Under the pieces are notes generated by a model, which was not told where the DNA came from, searched no databases, and was given only the letters and a program-made list of their open reading frames with translations. From NCBI GenBank assembly GCA_026985055.1, contig JALSQZ010000148.1:1-40334 (forward strand): a DNA stretch of 40,334 bases, written 5' to 3'. The position numbers and the translations under genes are program-made. Shown in pieces: positions 1-6,495 of this stretch (positions within the stretch are counted from its first letter, which is position 1; every line of letters begins with the position of its first letter). The DNA comes from Sedimenticola sp. (GTDB lineage: Bacteria > Pseudomonadota > Gammaproteobacteria > Chromatiales > Chromatiaceae).

Positions 1-7
1 CGGACAA

Positions 8-30
8 AAGCCGATGTTATTCATCGGCTT
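8..30. other. Perfect 8-bp hairpin at left edge
   Basis: The arms AAGCCGAT (8-15) and ATCGGCTT (23-30) pair perfectly around a 7-nt loop. Read on the minus strand, the second arm runs into TTTT, as in a weak intrinsic terminator. Read on the plus strand there is no T-run, so it may be the 3' end of a gene to the left of the window. Its role is uncertain. Confidence 0.4.
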
Positions 31-72
31 GCAGGGCGTTCGGGCAAGCTGGGTGAAAAGATCCCGGGAAAA

Positions 73-184
73 ACCGGATAGCATGACAGGTAGGAACTGT
101 ATCCAGCATAATCGTCACGCAACAGGCTGTAATTCATGGTAAAAAACCCACATTTTGCGCGTTCTGGTGCAATATTCGGGTTAG
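73..184 (+). repeat. Dispersed repeat R, copy 1 (left end truncated)
   Basis: This 112-bp stretch aligns without gaps to 18544-18655 with seven differences by eye (about 94% identity), in the same orientation. It ends about 20 bp before the lipoprotein start codon. The outer left terminal repeat seen in copy 2 is absent here: homology stops at ACCGGATAGC (73). The copy therefore looks truncated on the left. On the minus strand both copies keep an open frame containing LRDDYAGYSSYLSCYPV. It is probably a MITE-like element or a remnant of a transposon end; the family was not identified. Confidence 0.8.
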
Positions 185-206
185 GACGAGGATGGAGAGA
201 AAATCA

Positions 207-683
207 ATGATGACGAAAGAAATACATGGCCTGGTGTTGTTTGTCACGATTGCCTGGCTTCTTGGGGGGTGTTCTTCAGAACAACTGCCACGCACGATTT
301 ATACCGCGGAAGACAATCGTCTGGGTGAGAGCGGGATCAAATTGTACAAGATGGTCTTGCTGAATGAGGATGATGATTTCATTCAACTGGAGGTGGATTA
401 CGAATATGCCGGCAATGCTCCAGCGGATCAGGTCAAGCTGTTTGTCATGCCCAACCATGGTTATTGGTTGGAAAAGGCCATTGAAGTGAAACCGGGACGA
501 AACCTGGGAAGAATGACCATCGGGCTGAGTCGTGGCAACATGGAGGCAAAGAAGGTCACAGCTTCCACCACGACATTGCTGACCGTGAGTTTCGACCATT
601 ACAAGCCGGAAAAATATGTTGGCGCCTTGTATCAGGAGACCGTGCCTTTCAGAAAGGAATGGGCGCTGCCGGATCAATCGTGA
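207..683 (+). CDS. Small putative outer-membrane lipoprotein, unknown function
   Basis: The product is 158 aa. The first 25 residues form a short charged n-region, a hydrophobic core (LVLFVTIAWLL) and a lipobox LGGC followed by SS. A serine at +2 predicts lipidation and sorting to the outer membrane. The mature part is hydrophilic with alternating beta-like segments and no motif I recognise. I chose ATG 207 because GGAGAG (194-199) sits 7 nt upstream. The in-frame ATG at 192 has its purine run directly abutting and would add five residues; ATG 210 is also possible. The 3' end overlaps nudF, suggesting co-translation. Repeat R copy 1 ends just upstream and may have displaced or supplied the promoter. 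Function is unknown. Confidence 0.8.
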   Translation: MMTKEIHGLVLFVTIAWLLGGCSSEQLPRTIYTAEDNRLGESGIKLYKMVLLNEDDDFIQLEVDYEYAGNAPADQVKLFVMPNHGYWLEKAIEVKPGRNLGRMTIGLSRGNMEAKKVTASTTTLLTVSFDHYKPEKYVGALYQETVPFRKEWALPDQS

Positions 684-1273
684 AAAAGCGTTATCAGATT
701 CTGAATATGCGGGAAGTCTGGAAGGGTTTTCTCAAGGTCAGGAGTTTTCGCCTCCAGCACGAATGCTTTTCCGGTGGCTGGTGTGCCGAGGTGCAGCGTG
801 AGAGGGTGGAAGGCAAACATGCTGTTTCGGTGCTGCTCTATGATCCGGATGAAGACGCGGTGGTGCTCATCGAACAATTTCGTATTGGCGCCATGGGACA
901 TGCCGATGATCCCTGGTTACTGGAAACCGTGGGCGGTTACATGGAAGATGGCGAGGACGCCGAACAAGTGGCCCGCAGGGAGACGCTGGAAGAAACCGGT
1001 TGTGAGTTGCTGGATCTGACATTCATAGGCAGTTTTTTCACCACGCCAGGCTGGTGTGGCGAGCGCATCTCCCTGTACTGTGGGCGAGTGGACAGCCGTC
1101 GTGCTGAAGGAGTGCATGGTCTCGATCATGAAGGCGAAGACATACTGGTGCGGGTGTTGCCGCGGGAAGAAGCGTTGGCGGAACTGTTCCGGCGCGCCAA
1201 TTCCACCAGTATCGTAGTGGGACTGCAATGGCTGGCGCAGCACCGGCAGGAACTGCGCCGGCGCTGGAGCTGA
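659..1273 (+). CDS. nudF: ADP-ribose pyrophosphatase, Nudix family
   Basis: This Nudix hydrolase is predicted to split ADP-ribose into AMP and ribose-5-phosphate in the cytoplasm. The complete Nudix box is present around residues 92-114: G-x5-E-x7-RE-TLEETG, supplying the metal-binding glutamates. The flanking text VVLIEQFRIGA, PWLLETVGGYMEDGE and SFFTTPGWCGE matches the NudF/ADPRase subgroup, including the proline-containing loop after the box. The product is 204 aa from ATG 659, near the usual ~205-210 aa. The start is unsure: in-frame GTG 680 overlaps the lipoprotein stop as GTGA, and neither start has a well-spaced Shine-Dalgarno. ATG 707 would remove the conserved region just before REVWKGF. 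It overlaps the lipoprotein gene by up to 25 nt. It ends 16 bp from the convergent acetyltransferase gene. Confidence 0.93.
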   Translation: MGAAGSIVKKRYQILNMREVWKGFLKVRSFRLQHECFSGGWCAEVQRERVEGKHAVSVLLYDPDEDAVVLIEQFRIGAMGHADDPWLLETVGGYMEDGEDAEQVARRETLEETGCELLDLTFIGSFFTTPGWCGERISLYCGRVDSRRAEGVHGLDHEGEDILVRVLPREEALAELFRRANSTSIVVGLQWLAQHRQELRRRWS

Positions 1274-1289
1274 TTCTACCGAAGCAAGC

Positions 1290-1724
1290 TCAGGTTTTGC
1301 GCCAGACCATCTTCCGGTGTGGGATGCCGGCATCATCGAATACATCGCCTTGCGCAATGAATCCTTCTTTTTCGTAGAAAGGGATGGCCTGTAGCTGGGC
1401 CGCCAGGGCCAGCTCATGAAAACCGCGCTTTTGGCCTTCCTCCATGAGGGCGCGCAGCAGGGAACTGCCTACACCACGGCCACGCCATTGCCGCAGCACG
1501 GCCATGCGTCCGATATGCCCGTCCGGAAGCAGGCGTCCGGTTCCTATGGCCCGGCCCTGGCCATCCTCCGCGAGCATGTGCAGACATTGATCGTCCAGCC
1601 CGTCCCACTCCAGCTCGACGGGAACATTCTGTTCCTGGACGAATACCTTTTCACGCACCTGATGCAGGGCCGGCCTGTCCTGCGGCCAGCGGGCCAGGCG
1701 TATGTGGTAATGTCGTTCAGTCAT
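1290..1724 (-). CDS. GNAT family N-acetyltransferase (ElaA/YjcF-like)
   Basis: The 144-aa product has the GNAT fold. Motif A, which binds the acetyl-CoA pyrophosphate, is RGRGVGSSLLRAL, preceded by the strand GRMAVLRQWRG. The end FYEKEGFIAQGDVFDDAGIPHRKM matches the short ElaA/YjcF-type proteins, whose N-terminus reads VREKVFVQEQNVP as here. The substrate is unknown. I chose ATG 1724: it overlaps the roxA stop by 8 nt and has GGAA about 8 nt upstream. An in-frame ATG at 1748 would give a 32-nt overlap. It probably forms a two-gene operon with roxA and ends convergently against nudF. The family call is firm; the acceptor substrate cannot be told from sequence. Confidence 0.9.
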   Translation of the reverse strand: MTERHYHIRLARWPQDRPALHQVREKVFVQEQNVPVELEWDGLDDQCLHMLAEDGQGRAIGTGRLLPDGHIGRMAVLRQWRGRGVGSSLLRALMEEGQKRGFHELALAAQLQAIPFYEKEGFIAQGDVFDDAGIPHRKMVWRKT

Positions 1725-2874
1725 CACAGGGTTCCAGCCAGTTTTCATTGATCAGCCGAGCCAGTACCCGCAGGAACGCCGGATCAGCATCGCGGAGCAA
1801 ATCCTGGTTCAGCGGGTGGCGGTCACACAATTGCTGGAGCTTGGAGCGGCAATTTCCGGGCAGTTCAAACAACTCACCACAGACAAACAGATACAGGTCA
1901 CTGCTTCCTGAGCCTTCCTGCCAGGCCCAGCGGCTGAATGGATGACGCTGCCAGCGGTGTTGCCGGAACAGCTCCGGAATCCGGGAGATTTCCACCGTTT
2001 CTGTTCGGGGTTCAATGAACAGATGCTCCTTCAGCTCGGTGTTGAAACAACCGAACCAGCGCTGGCGCAGATCCGGATCCAAGAGCCATCGATCCAGGGC
2101 GTCACTGGCGGCGGAGCATGCTTGTGGAAGTATGCGGGCTGGGCTTTCCTGCGGTGACAGAGAAGGATCCCTGTAGTGATCATGCTCCGGAACCTGATCC
2201 AGCAGATACTGGGTGTAACTGCCCAGCATTTCCGCTGTCGAGGGCGCTCGCAGGCCCACCGACCAGGTCATGCAGTCTCCGTCTTCGCCAATCCCCCAGT
2301 GAGCCACGCCGGGGGGAAGATACAGGACATCACCCGCTTCCAGCAGCCATTCCTGCTCTGCTTCAAACTCCGCCAGAATCCGTATGGGAAGATCCGGCAA
2401 CAGTGCCGGGTTCCCGATTCTGTTTCCGATCTGCCATCTGCGCCGTCCTCGCGCCTGAACCAGAAATACGTCATAGGTATCCGTGTGTGGCCCGACCGAG
2501 CCACCAGGCACCGCATAGCTGATCATCACATCATCGAAACGCCAGGAAGGAATGAAATGGAAAGCCCGGAGCAGTTCAGCAGCTTCCGGCAGATACTTGT
2601 CCACATCCTGCACCAATAGAGTCCAGTTCTGATCCGGCAATCGGGAGAAAGCCTGTTCGTCAAACGGGCCATGGCGCAACTCCCATTCATTTTGGTCGTG
2701 ACGCAGCACCATGCGCGACTCCACGTCTTCCTCGCAGGCCAGTCCGGCCAGTTCGTCCGGTGACAGGGAAAAGTCATGGTTCTGCAAGGCATTGCGCATG
2801 AGCAAAGGACGCTTCTGCCAGTAGTTGTCGAGAAAGTCCTGGATATTCAGAGAAGCGGGAAGTTGCAGTTGCAT
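1717..2874 (-). CDS. roxA: Ribosomal protein uL16 3-hydroxylase, JmjC/cupin
   Basis: RoxA (YcfD) is an Fe(II)/2-oxoglutarate oxygenase that hydroxylates an arginine of ribosomal protein uL16 in Gammaproteobacteria. The 385-aa product has the cupin core with metal ligands H130 and D132 (GPHTDTYD) and H192 (PPGVAHWG), matching the spacing in the E. coli protein. N-terminal NYWQKRPLLMRNA and GRRRWQIG are also family-typical, and the winged-helix C-terminus is present. I chose ATG 2874 (MQLQLPASLN) because the family begins about ten residues before the DFL-NYWQKRP segment. The open frame continues to 2970, but that extension enters the five-hairpin repeat and has no family counterpart. The downstream acetyltransferase gene overlaps by 8 nt. 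Confidence 0.95.
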   Translation of the reverse strand: MQLQLPASLNIQDFLDNYWQKRPLLMRNALQNHDFSLSPDELAGLACEEDVESRMVLRHDQNEWELRHGPFDEQAFSRLPDQNWTLLVQDVDKYLPEAAELLRAFHFIPSWRFDDVMISYAVPGGSVGPHTDTYDVFLVQARGRRRWQIGNRIGNPALLPDLPIRILAEFEAEQEWLLEAGDVLYLPPGVAHWGIGEDGDCMTWSVGLRAPSTAEMLGSYTQYLLDQVPEHDHYRDPSLSPQESPARILPQACSAASDALDRWLLDPDLRQRWFGCFNTELKEHLFIEPRTETVEISRIPELFRQHRWQRHPFSRWAWQEGSGSSDLYLFVCGELFELPGNCRSKLQQLCDRHPLNQDLLRDADPAFLRVLARLINENWLEPCDD

Positions 2875-2933
2875 GGCGGCGACCGGACAAAACAGGCAAT
2901 GAGGGAATTCTATCCTATCTGTTCCTGCCCTAT

Positions 2934-3094
2934 CAGGATGTTGAAAAAGTCCTTTCCTGGACTTTTTCAACCCCGGAACCGGAAAATGCGATTTCCCGGT
3001 TCCTTCATTTTCAATGGCTTACAGCCACTGAAAATGGCGGTATATTCCTATACCGCACACAGGCTGTCGAAAAACTGCGTTTTTCAACGGCCTG
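2934..3094 (+). repeat. Five-hairpin repeat, copy C (subtype 2)
   Basis: Five hairpins follow each other. H1 is 2940-2971, a 13-bp perfect stem with loop TTTCCT. H2 is 2975-3003, GGAACCGG/CCGGTTCC around the loop AAAATGCGATTTC. H3 is 3006-3036, CATTTTCA/TGAAAATG plus an inner stem. H4 is 3037-3056, GCGGTATA/TATACCGC with loop TTCC. H5 is 3060-3094, 15 of 16 positions paired. The ends form an inverted repeat, CAGGATGTTGAAAAAG versus CAGGCCGTTGAAAAAC. Order and spacing match copies A and B, but most stem bases differ. It lies between divergent roxA and tRNA-Ser. Confidence 0.85.
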
Positions 3095-3125
3095 TTATGT
3101 GTTGTGTGAGCTTGGAATTTGGTTC

Positions 3126-3153
3126 TTGTTTTTGTCCGAAAATAAGGTATCCT
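3126..3153 (+). promoter_or_regulatory. Likely sigma-70 promoter of tRNA-Ser
   Basis: A -35 box TTGTTT (3126-3131) and a -10 box TATCCT (3148-3153) are separated by 16 nt. The tRNA begins 11 nt after the -10. The stretch after the -10 (gcctcccc) is GC-rich, as in discriminators of stringently controlled stable-RNA promoters. The boxes are seen in sequence; use as a promoter is inferred. Confidence 0.5.
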
Positions 3154-3163
3154 TTGCCTCCCC

Positions 3164-3254
3164 GGAGAGATGGCAGAGCGGTTGAATGCACCGGTCTTGA
3201 AAACCGGCAAGGGTTAGTAGCCCTTCCTGGGTTCGAATCCCAGTCTCTCCGCCA
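3164..3254 (+). tRNA. serT: tRNA-Ser (anticodon UGA)
   Basis: The acceptor stem GGAGAGA (3164-3170) pairs with TCTCTCC (3244-3250), followed by discriminator G and encoded CCA (3252-3254). The anticodon stem CCGGT/ACCGG encloses loop CTTGAAA with anticodon TGA at 3198-3200. A long variable arm (AAGGG-TTAGTAG-CCCTT type) and a T arm CTGGG-TTCGAAT-CCCAG are present. The long variable arm and G73 are serine-specific. It reads UCN codons, mainly UCA. The gene stands alone, downstream of a five-hairpin repeat, with no other tRNA nearby. Confidence 0.97.
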
Positions 3255-3390
3255 TTTACATGAAAGAAAGCCCTGCCAGGAGCCTGTCGGATTCAGGATT
3301 AATCCACTCGGCAACTGCTCCATGCTCGCTACGATCACCTAAACCCGACGGGCATCCCAGATGCCATCTTGCAGGATTTTTTCCGTTTCC

Positions 3391-3753
3391 CTATGGCGGC
3401 CAGTTCATCTGGAGTTCCTTTCCGCCATAGCCATGTAGCTTGTCGTGGCCACGGATGGTCAGCGAAGAGTTGTTCTCGGGAATGTTGACAGATGTGAGGC
3501 TGCGGGTGAAAGGCTGCTCATTGACATGTGGATGGGCGAGTACCCGGGTGGCGAGAATGTTGCCACTATCGTCCAGGATTTCCCAGCGATCCGCATAGTG
3601 CTTCCAGCCCGCGTCCGCGTGCTTCAGGGTGACCTGAAAACGCCAGCTGCCGTCGGGATTTGGATATGCTTTTGCCGCGATGACATCGACTTCGCCGCCC
3701 AGGGAAAGAGTGGGGAGCAGTGCCAGCAGGAGAGAGGGGAGTCTTGGCTTCAT
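3391..3753 (-). CDS. Small secreted protein of unknown function
   Basis: The 120-aa product begins MKPRLPSLLLALLPTLSLGG, a typical Sec signal peptide, so the mature ~100 aa should be periplasmic. The mature part contains SWRFQVTLKHADAGWKHYAD and HPHVNEQPFTRSL, with tryptophans and histidines spaced as in a small beta-sandwich, but I recognise no named family. The start at ATG 3753 overlaps the fumarase stop as ATGA (4 nt), so it is very likely translated by coupling as the last gene of the sucA-sucB-fum operon. The open frame extends 12 codons upstream, but that start would sit inside fum and lose the signal peptide. No transmembrane segment follows the signal. Confidence 0.75.
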   Translation of the reverse strand: MKPRLPSLLLALLPTLSLGGEVDVIAAKAYPNPDGSWRFQVTLKHADAGWKHYADRWEILDDSGNILATRVLAHPHVNEQPFTRSLTSVNIPENNSSLTIRGHDKLHGYGGKELQMNWPP

Positions 3754-5270
3754 TGCATTCTTCCGATATCTTCGATTCTGACCCGCCATTGCGCCGGCCC
3801 GGTTTGGTGTACGGATTCGCCCTGGCTGTCCACGGCCACGATCACCGGCATGTCCTGAACTTCGAACTCATAGATGGCTTCCATGCCCAGATCCTCAAAG
3901 GCCACTACCCGGGCCTTGTGGATGGCTTTGGAAACCAGATAGGCGGCGCCGCCCACGGCCATGAGATAGGCGGCCTGATGCTTGCGTATGGATTCGATGG
4001 CCGCAGGTCCCCGTTCCGCCTTGCCGATCATGCCCAGTAGTCCGAGTTTGCCGAGCATCATCTCGGTAAACTTGTCCATGCGGGTGGCGGTAGTGGGGCC
4101 AGCGGGGCCAACCACTTCGCCATCCACGGGATCCACGGGGCCCACGTAGTAGATGAAGCGATTGTGGAAATCCACGCCCTCGGGCAGAGGCTGGTTTTTC
4201 TCCAGCAGTTCCTGGATACGGCGGTGAGCGGCGTCGCGCCCGGTGAGCATGCGTCCCGTGAGCAGCAATCGCTGGCCGGGTTTCCAGTTTTTCACCTCTT
4301 CCGCAGTGATGCTGTCCAGATTCACCCGGGTAGCGTTTGTGCTGGCTTGCCAGGTGACGTCGGGATAATCTTCGGGAGCTGGCGGGGTGAATTCCGCGGG
4401 GCCACTGCCGTCCAGGGTGAATTCGATATGCCGGGTGGCGGCGCAATTGGGAATCAGGGCCACGGGCAGGGAAGCGGCATGAGTGGGATAGTCGCGGATC
4501 TTTACATCCACCACGGTAGTCAGGCCGCCCAGTCCCTGAGCGCCTATGCCCAGGGCGTTGACCTTTTCGAACAGCTCCAGGCGCAGTTGTTCCAGAGCTG
4601 TGTTGGCTCCTCTGGCGATCAGATCCTGTATGTCCACCGGCTCCATCAGGGCTTCCTTGGCCAGAAGCATGGCCTTCTCTGAAGAGCCGCCTATGCCCAG
4701 CCCCAGCATTCCCGGTGGACACCAGCCCGCGCCCATGCCGGGGACTGTCTCCAGTACCCAGTCCACCAGATTGTCGCTGGGGTTGAGCACCGTAAATCTG
4801 GCCTTGTTTTCCGATCCTCCGCCCTTGGCCGTAAGGCCGATCTTCAGCTGCTTGCCGGGGACGATTCGGACATGCACGATGGCAGGGGTATTGTCCCCGG
4901 TGTTGCGCCGCTGACCCCAGGGGGGCGTTACCATGGACGCACGCAGAGTATTGTCTGGATCAGTATAGGCGCGCCGCACGCCCTCGTTGATCATGTCCTC
5001 CAGACCCAGTTTGCTGCTCCAGCGCACATCCATGCCTATTTCGACGAATGCCACCACCATGCCGGTGTCCTGACAGACCGGGCGGTGACCTTCGGCGCTC
5101 ATGCGCGAGTTCATGAGAATTTGCGCCAGGGCGTCCTTGGCTGCGGGGGACTGTTCCTTTTCCCAGGCTTTGCCCACGGCCTGGATAAAATCCAGCGGGT
5201 GGTAGCAGGAAATGAACTGCAGGGCATCCGCCACGCTGTTGATGAGGTCTTCCTGGTCGATGATAGTCAT
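3750..5270 (-). CDS. fumA: Fumarate hydratase class I, single chain
   Basis: This 506-aa enzyme should hydrate fumarate to (S)-malate in the TCA cycle using an oxygen-sensitive [4Fe-4S] cluster. Three cysteines match the cluster ligands of class I fumarases: C66 (CQDTG), C184 (GAGWCPPG) and C276 (IPNCAATRH), with spacing close to that of E. coli FumA. Both the alpha-type N-terminal half and the beta-type C-terminal half (GQRLLLTGRMLTGRDAAHRR, GPAGPTTATRMDKF) are fused in one chain. It starts 1 nt after the sucB stop, so it is clearly in the sucAB operon. Tartrate dehydratase is a related family, but length and TCA context favour fumarase. The position next to sucB, where many bacteria carry lpd, is notable. 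Confidence 0.95.
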   Translation of the reverse strand: MTIIDQEDLINSVADALQFISCYHPLDFIQAVGKAWEKEQSPAAKDALAQILMNSRMSAEGHRPVCQDTGMVVAFVEIGMDVRWSSKLGLEDMINEGVRRAYTDPDNTLRASMVTPPWGQRRNTGDNTPAIVHVRIVPGKQLKIGLTAKGGGSENKARFTVLNPSDNLVDWVLETVPGMGAGWCPPGMLGLGIGGSSEKAMLLAKEALMEPVDIQDLIARGANTALEQLRLELFEKVNALGIGAQGLGGLTTVVDVKIRDYPTHAASLPVALIPNCAATRHIEFTLDGSGPAEFTPPAPEDYPDVTWQASTNATRVNLDSITAEEVKNWKPGQRLLLTGRMLTGRDAAHRRIQELLEKNQPLPEGVDFHNRFIYYVGPVDPVDGEVVGPAGPTTATRMDKFTEMMLGKLGLLGMIGKAERGPAAIESIRKHQAAYLMAVGGAAYLVSKAIHKARVVAFEDLGMEAIYEFEVQDMPVIVAVDSQGESVHQTGPAQWRVRIEDIGRMQ

Positions 5271-5271
5271 G

Positions 5272-6495
5272 TCACAAGTCCAGCAGCAGGCGTGCAGGGT
5301 CTTCCAGGTTCTGTTTGATGGTGACCAGGAACTGTACTGCGTCCTTGCCGTCCACGATGCGGTGATCGTAGGACAAGGCCAGGTACATCATGGGGCGGAT
5401 GACTACTTCTCCGTTTTCCGCCACCGGGCGCTGGATGATGTTGTGCATGCCGAGAATGCCGCTTTGGGGTGGATTGAGTATGGGCGTGGAGAGCATGGAG
5501 CCATAGACCCCGCCATTGGAGATGGTGAAGGTGCCGCCGCTCAGTTCTTCGTAGCTCAGTGAGCCTTCCCTGGCTTTCTGTCCAAACTGGCGGATGTTCT
5601 TTTCGATTTCGGCAAAGGACAGTTGATCGGCATTGCGCAGGATGGGCACCACCAGCCCCCGGGGGGAGCCCACGGCAATACCAATATCGTAGTAACCATG
5701 GTAGATGATATCCGTCCCGTCAACACTGGCATTGAGCAGGGGAAATTTTTTCAGGGCGTCAACCGTGGCTTTTACAAAGAAGGACATGAAACCAAGGCGC
5801 ACTTCATGTTCCTTCTCGAAATGGTCGCGGTATTTGCCGCGCAGATCACTCACTGCCTGGAGATTGACCTCGTTGAAAGTGGTAAGGATGGCTGCGGTCT
5901 GCTGGGCCTCCACCAGGCGTTCGGCGATGCGTGCGCGCAGGCGGCTCATGGGAACCCGCCGTTCTGCCTGTGCCGTGCCTTCCGCCTGAGGCGTGTCGCC
6001 AACCATGCTGGCCACGGTCTCGGCATCCGGATCCCGGCTGGAGGTCTGCTGATCCAGATAGGTCATTACGTCGGATTTGAGGATGCGCCCGTCCTTGCCC
6101 GTGCCGCTGATCTGGCGCGGATCCAGTTTCAGCTCCTTGACCAGTCGGCGAACCGCGGGAGTGAGTATGGGCTCTTCCGCCCGGGATTCCGCAGTGGTTG
6201 ACGTCTCCCGCGGGGTCGAGGCAGCGGTGCTGGATGCCGGTGCGGTGGCATTTTCCTTGCCGGGTTCGATTATTGCCAGGACGTCATCAGCCTCCACCAG
6301 ATCGCCTTCAGCGGCGCGCAGTTCGACGAGGGTGCCATCCACGGGAGAGGGAACCTCAAGCACGACCTTGTCGGTTTCCAGATCGAGGATGTTTTCATCC
6401 CGCTGCACAGGGTCGCCGGGCTGTTTGTGCCAGGCCAACACCGTGGCATCGGTGACGGATTCCGGCAGGGTGGGAACACGGATTTCTGTACTCAT
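5272..6495 (-). CDS. sucB: 2-oxoglutarate dehydrogenase E2, dihydrolipoyl succinyltransferase
   Basis: The E2 core of the 2-oxoglutarate dehydrogenase complex transfers the succinyl group from E1-bound thiamine diphosphate to CoA through a swinging lipoyl arm. The 407-aa product has one lipoyl domain (residues 1-78, lipoyl-lysine K43 in [10 protein letters not shown]), an Ala/Thr/Ser-rich linker (~80-110), a peripheral-subunit-binding domain (~112-150, [12 protein letters not shown]) and the catalytic acyltransferase domain with H378 and D382 (DHRIVDG). Length and domain order are standard for SucB and distinguish it from AceF, which often has several lipoyl domains. The ATG overlaps the sucA stop by 4 nt. 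E3 (lpd) is not encoded in this window. Confidence 0.97.
   Translation of the reverse strand: MSTEIRVPTLPESVTDATVLAWHKQPGDPVQRDENILDLETDKVVLEVPSPVDGTLVELRAAEGDLVEADDVLAIIEPGKENATAPASSTAASTPRETSTTAESRAEEPILTPAVRRLVKELKLDPRQISGTGKDGRILKSDVMTYLDQQTSSRDPDAETVASMVGDTPQAEGTAQAERRVPMSRLRARIAERLVEAQQTAAILTTFNEVNLQAVSDLRGKYRDHFEKEHEVRLGFMSFFVKATVDALKKFPLLNASVDGTDIIYHGYYDIGIAVGSPRGLVVPILRNADQLSFAEIEKNIRQFGQKAREGSLSYEELSGGTFTISNGGVYGSMLSTPILNPPQSGILGMHNIIQRPVAENGEVVIRPMMYLALSYDHRIVDGKDAVQFLVTIKQNLEDPARLLLDL

Noticed and set aside
2875..2970. A 32-residue N-terminal extension of RoxA
   Set aside because: It enters the repeat element and has no counterpart in the RoxA family; ATG 2874 gives the normal length and N-terminus.
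2776..3342. A 188-codon plus-strand frame running through the hairpin repeat and tRNA-Ser
   Set aside because: It spans the roxA 5' end, the repeat and a complete tRNA gene; no protein gene would read through a tRNA in this way.
3351..3365. Hairpin GGCATC-CCA-GATGCC as terminator of the fum operon
   Set aside because: The stem is only 6 bp and no T-run follows on the minus strand, so it is not a convincing terminator. The rest of 3255-3390 shows no gene.
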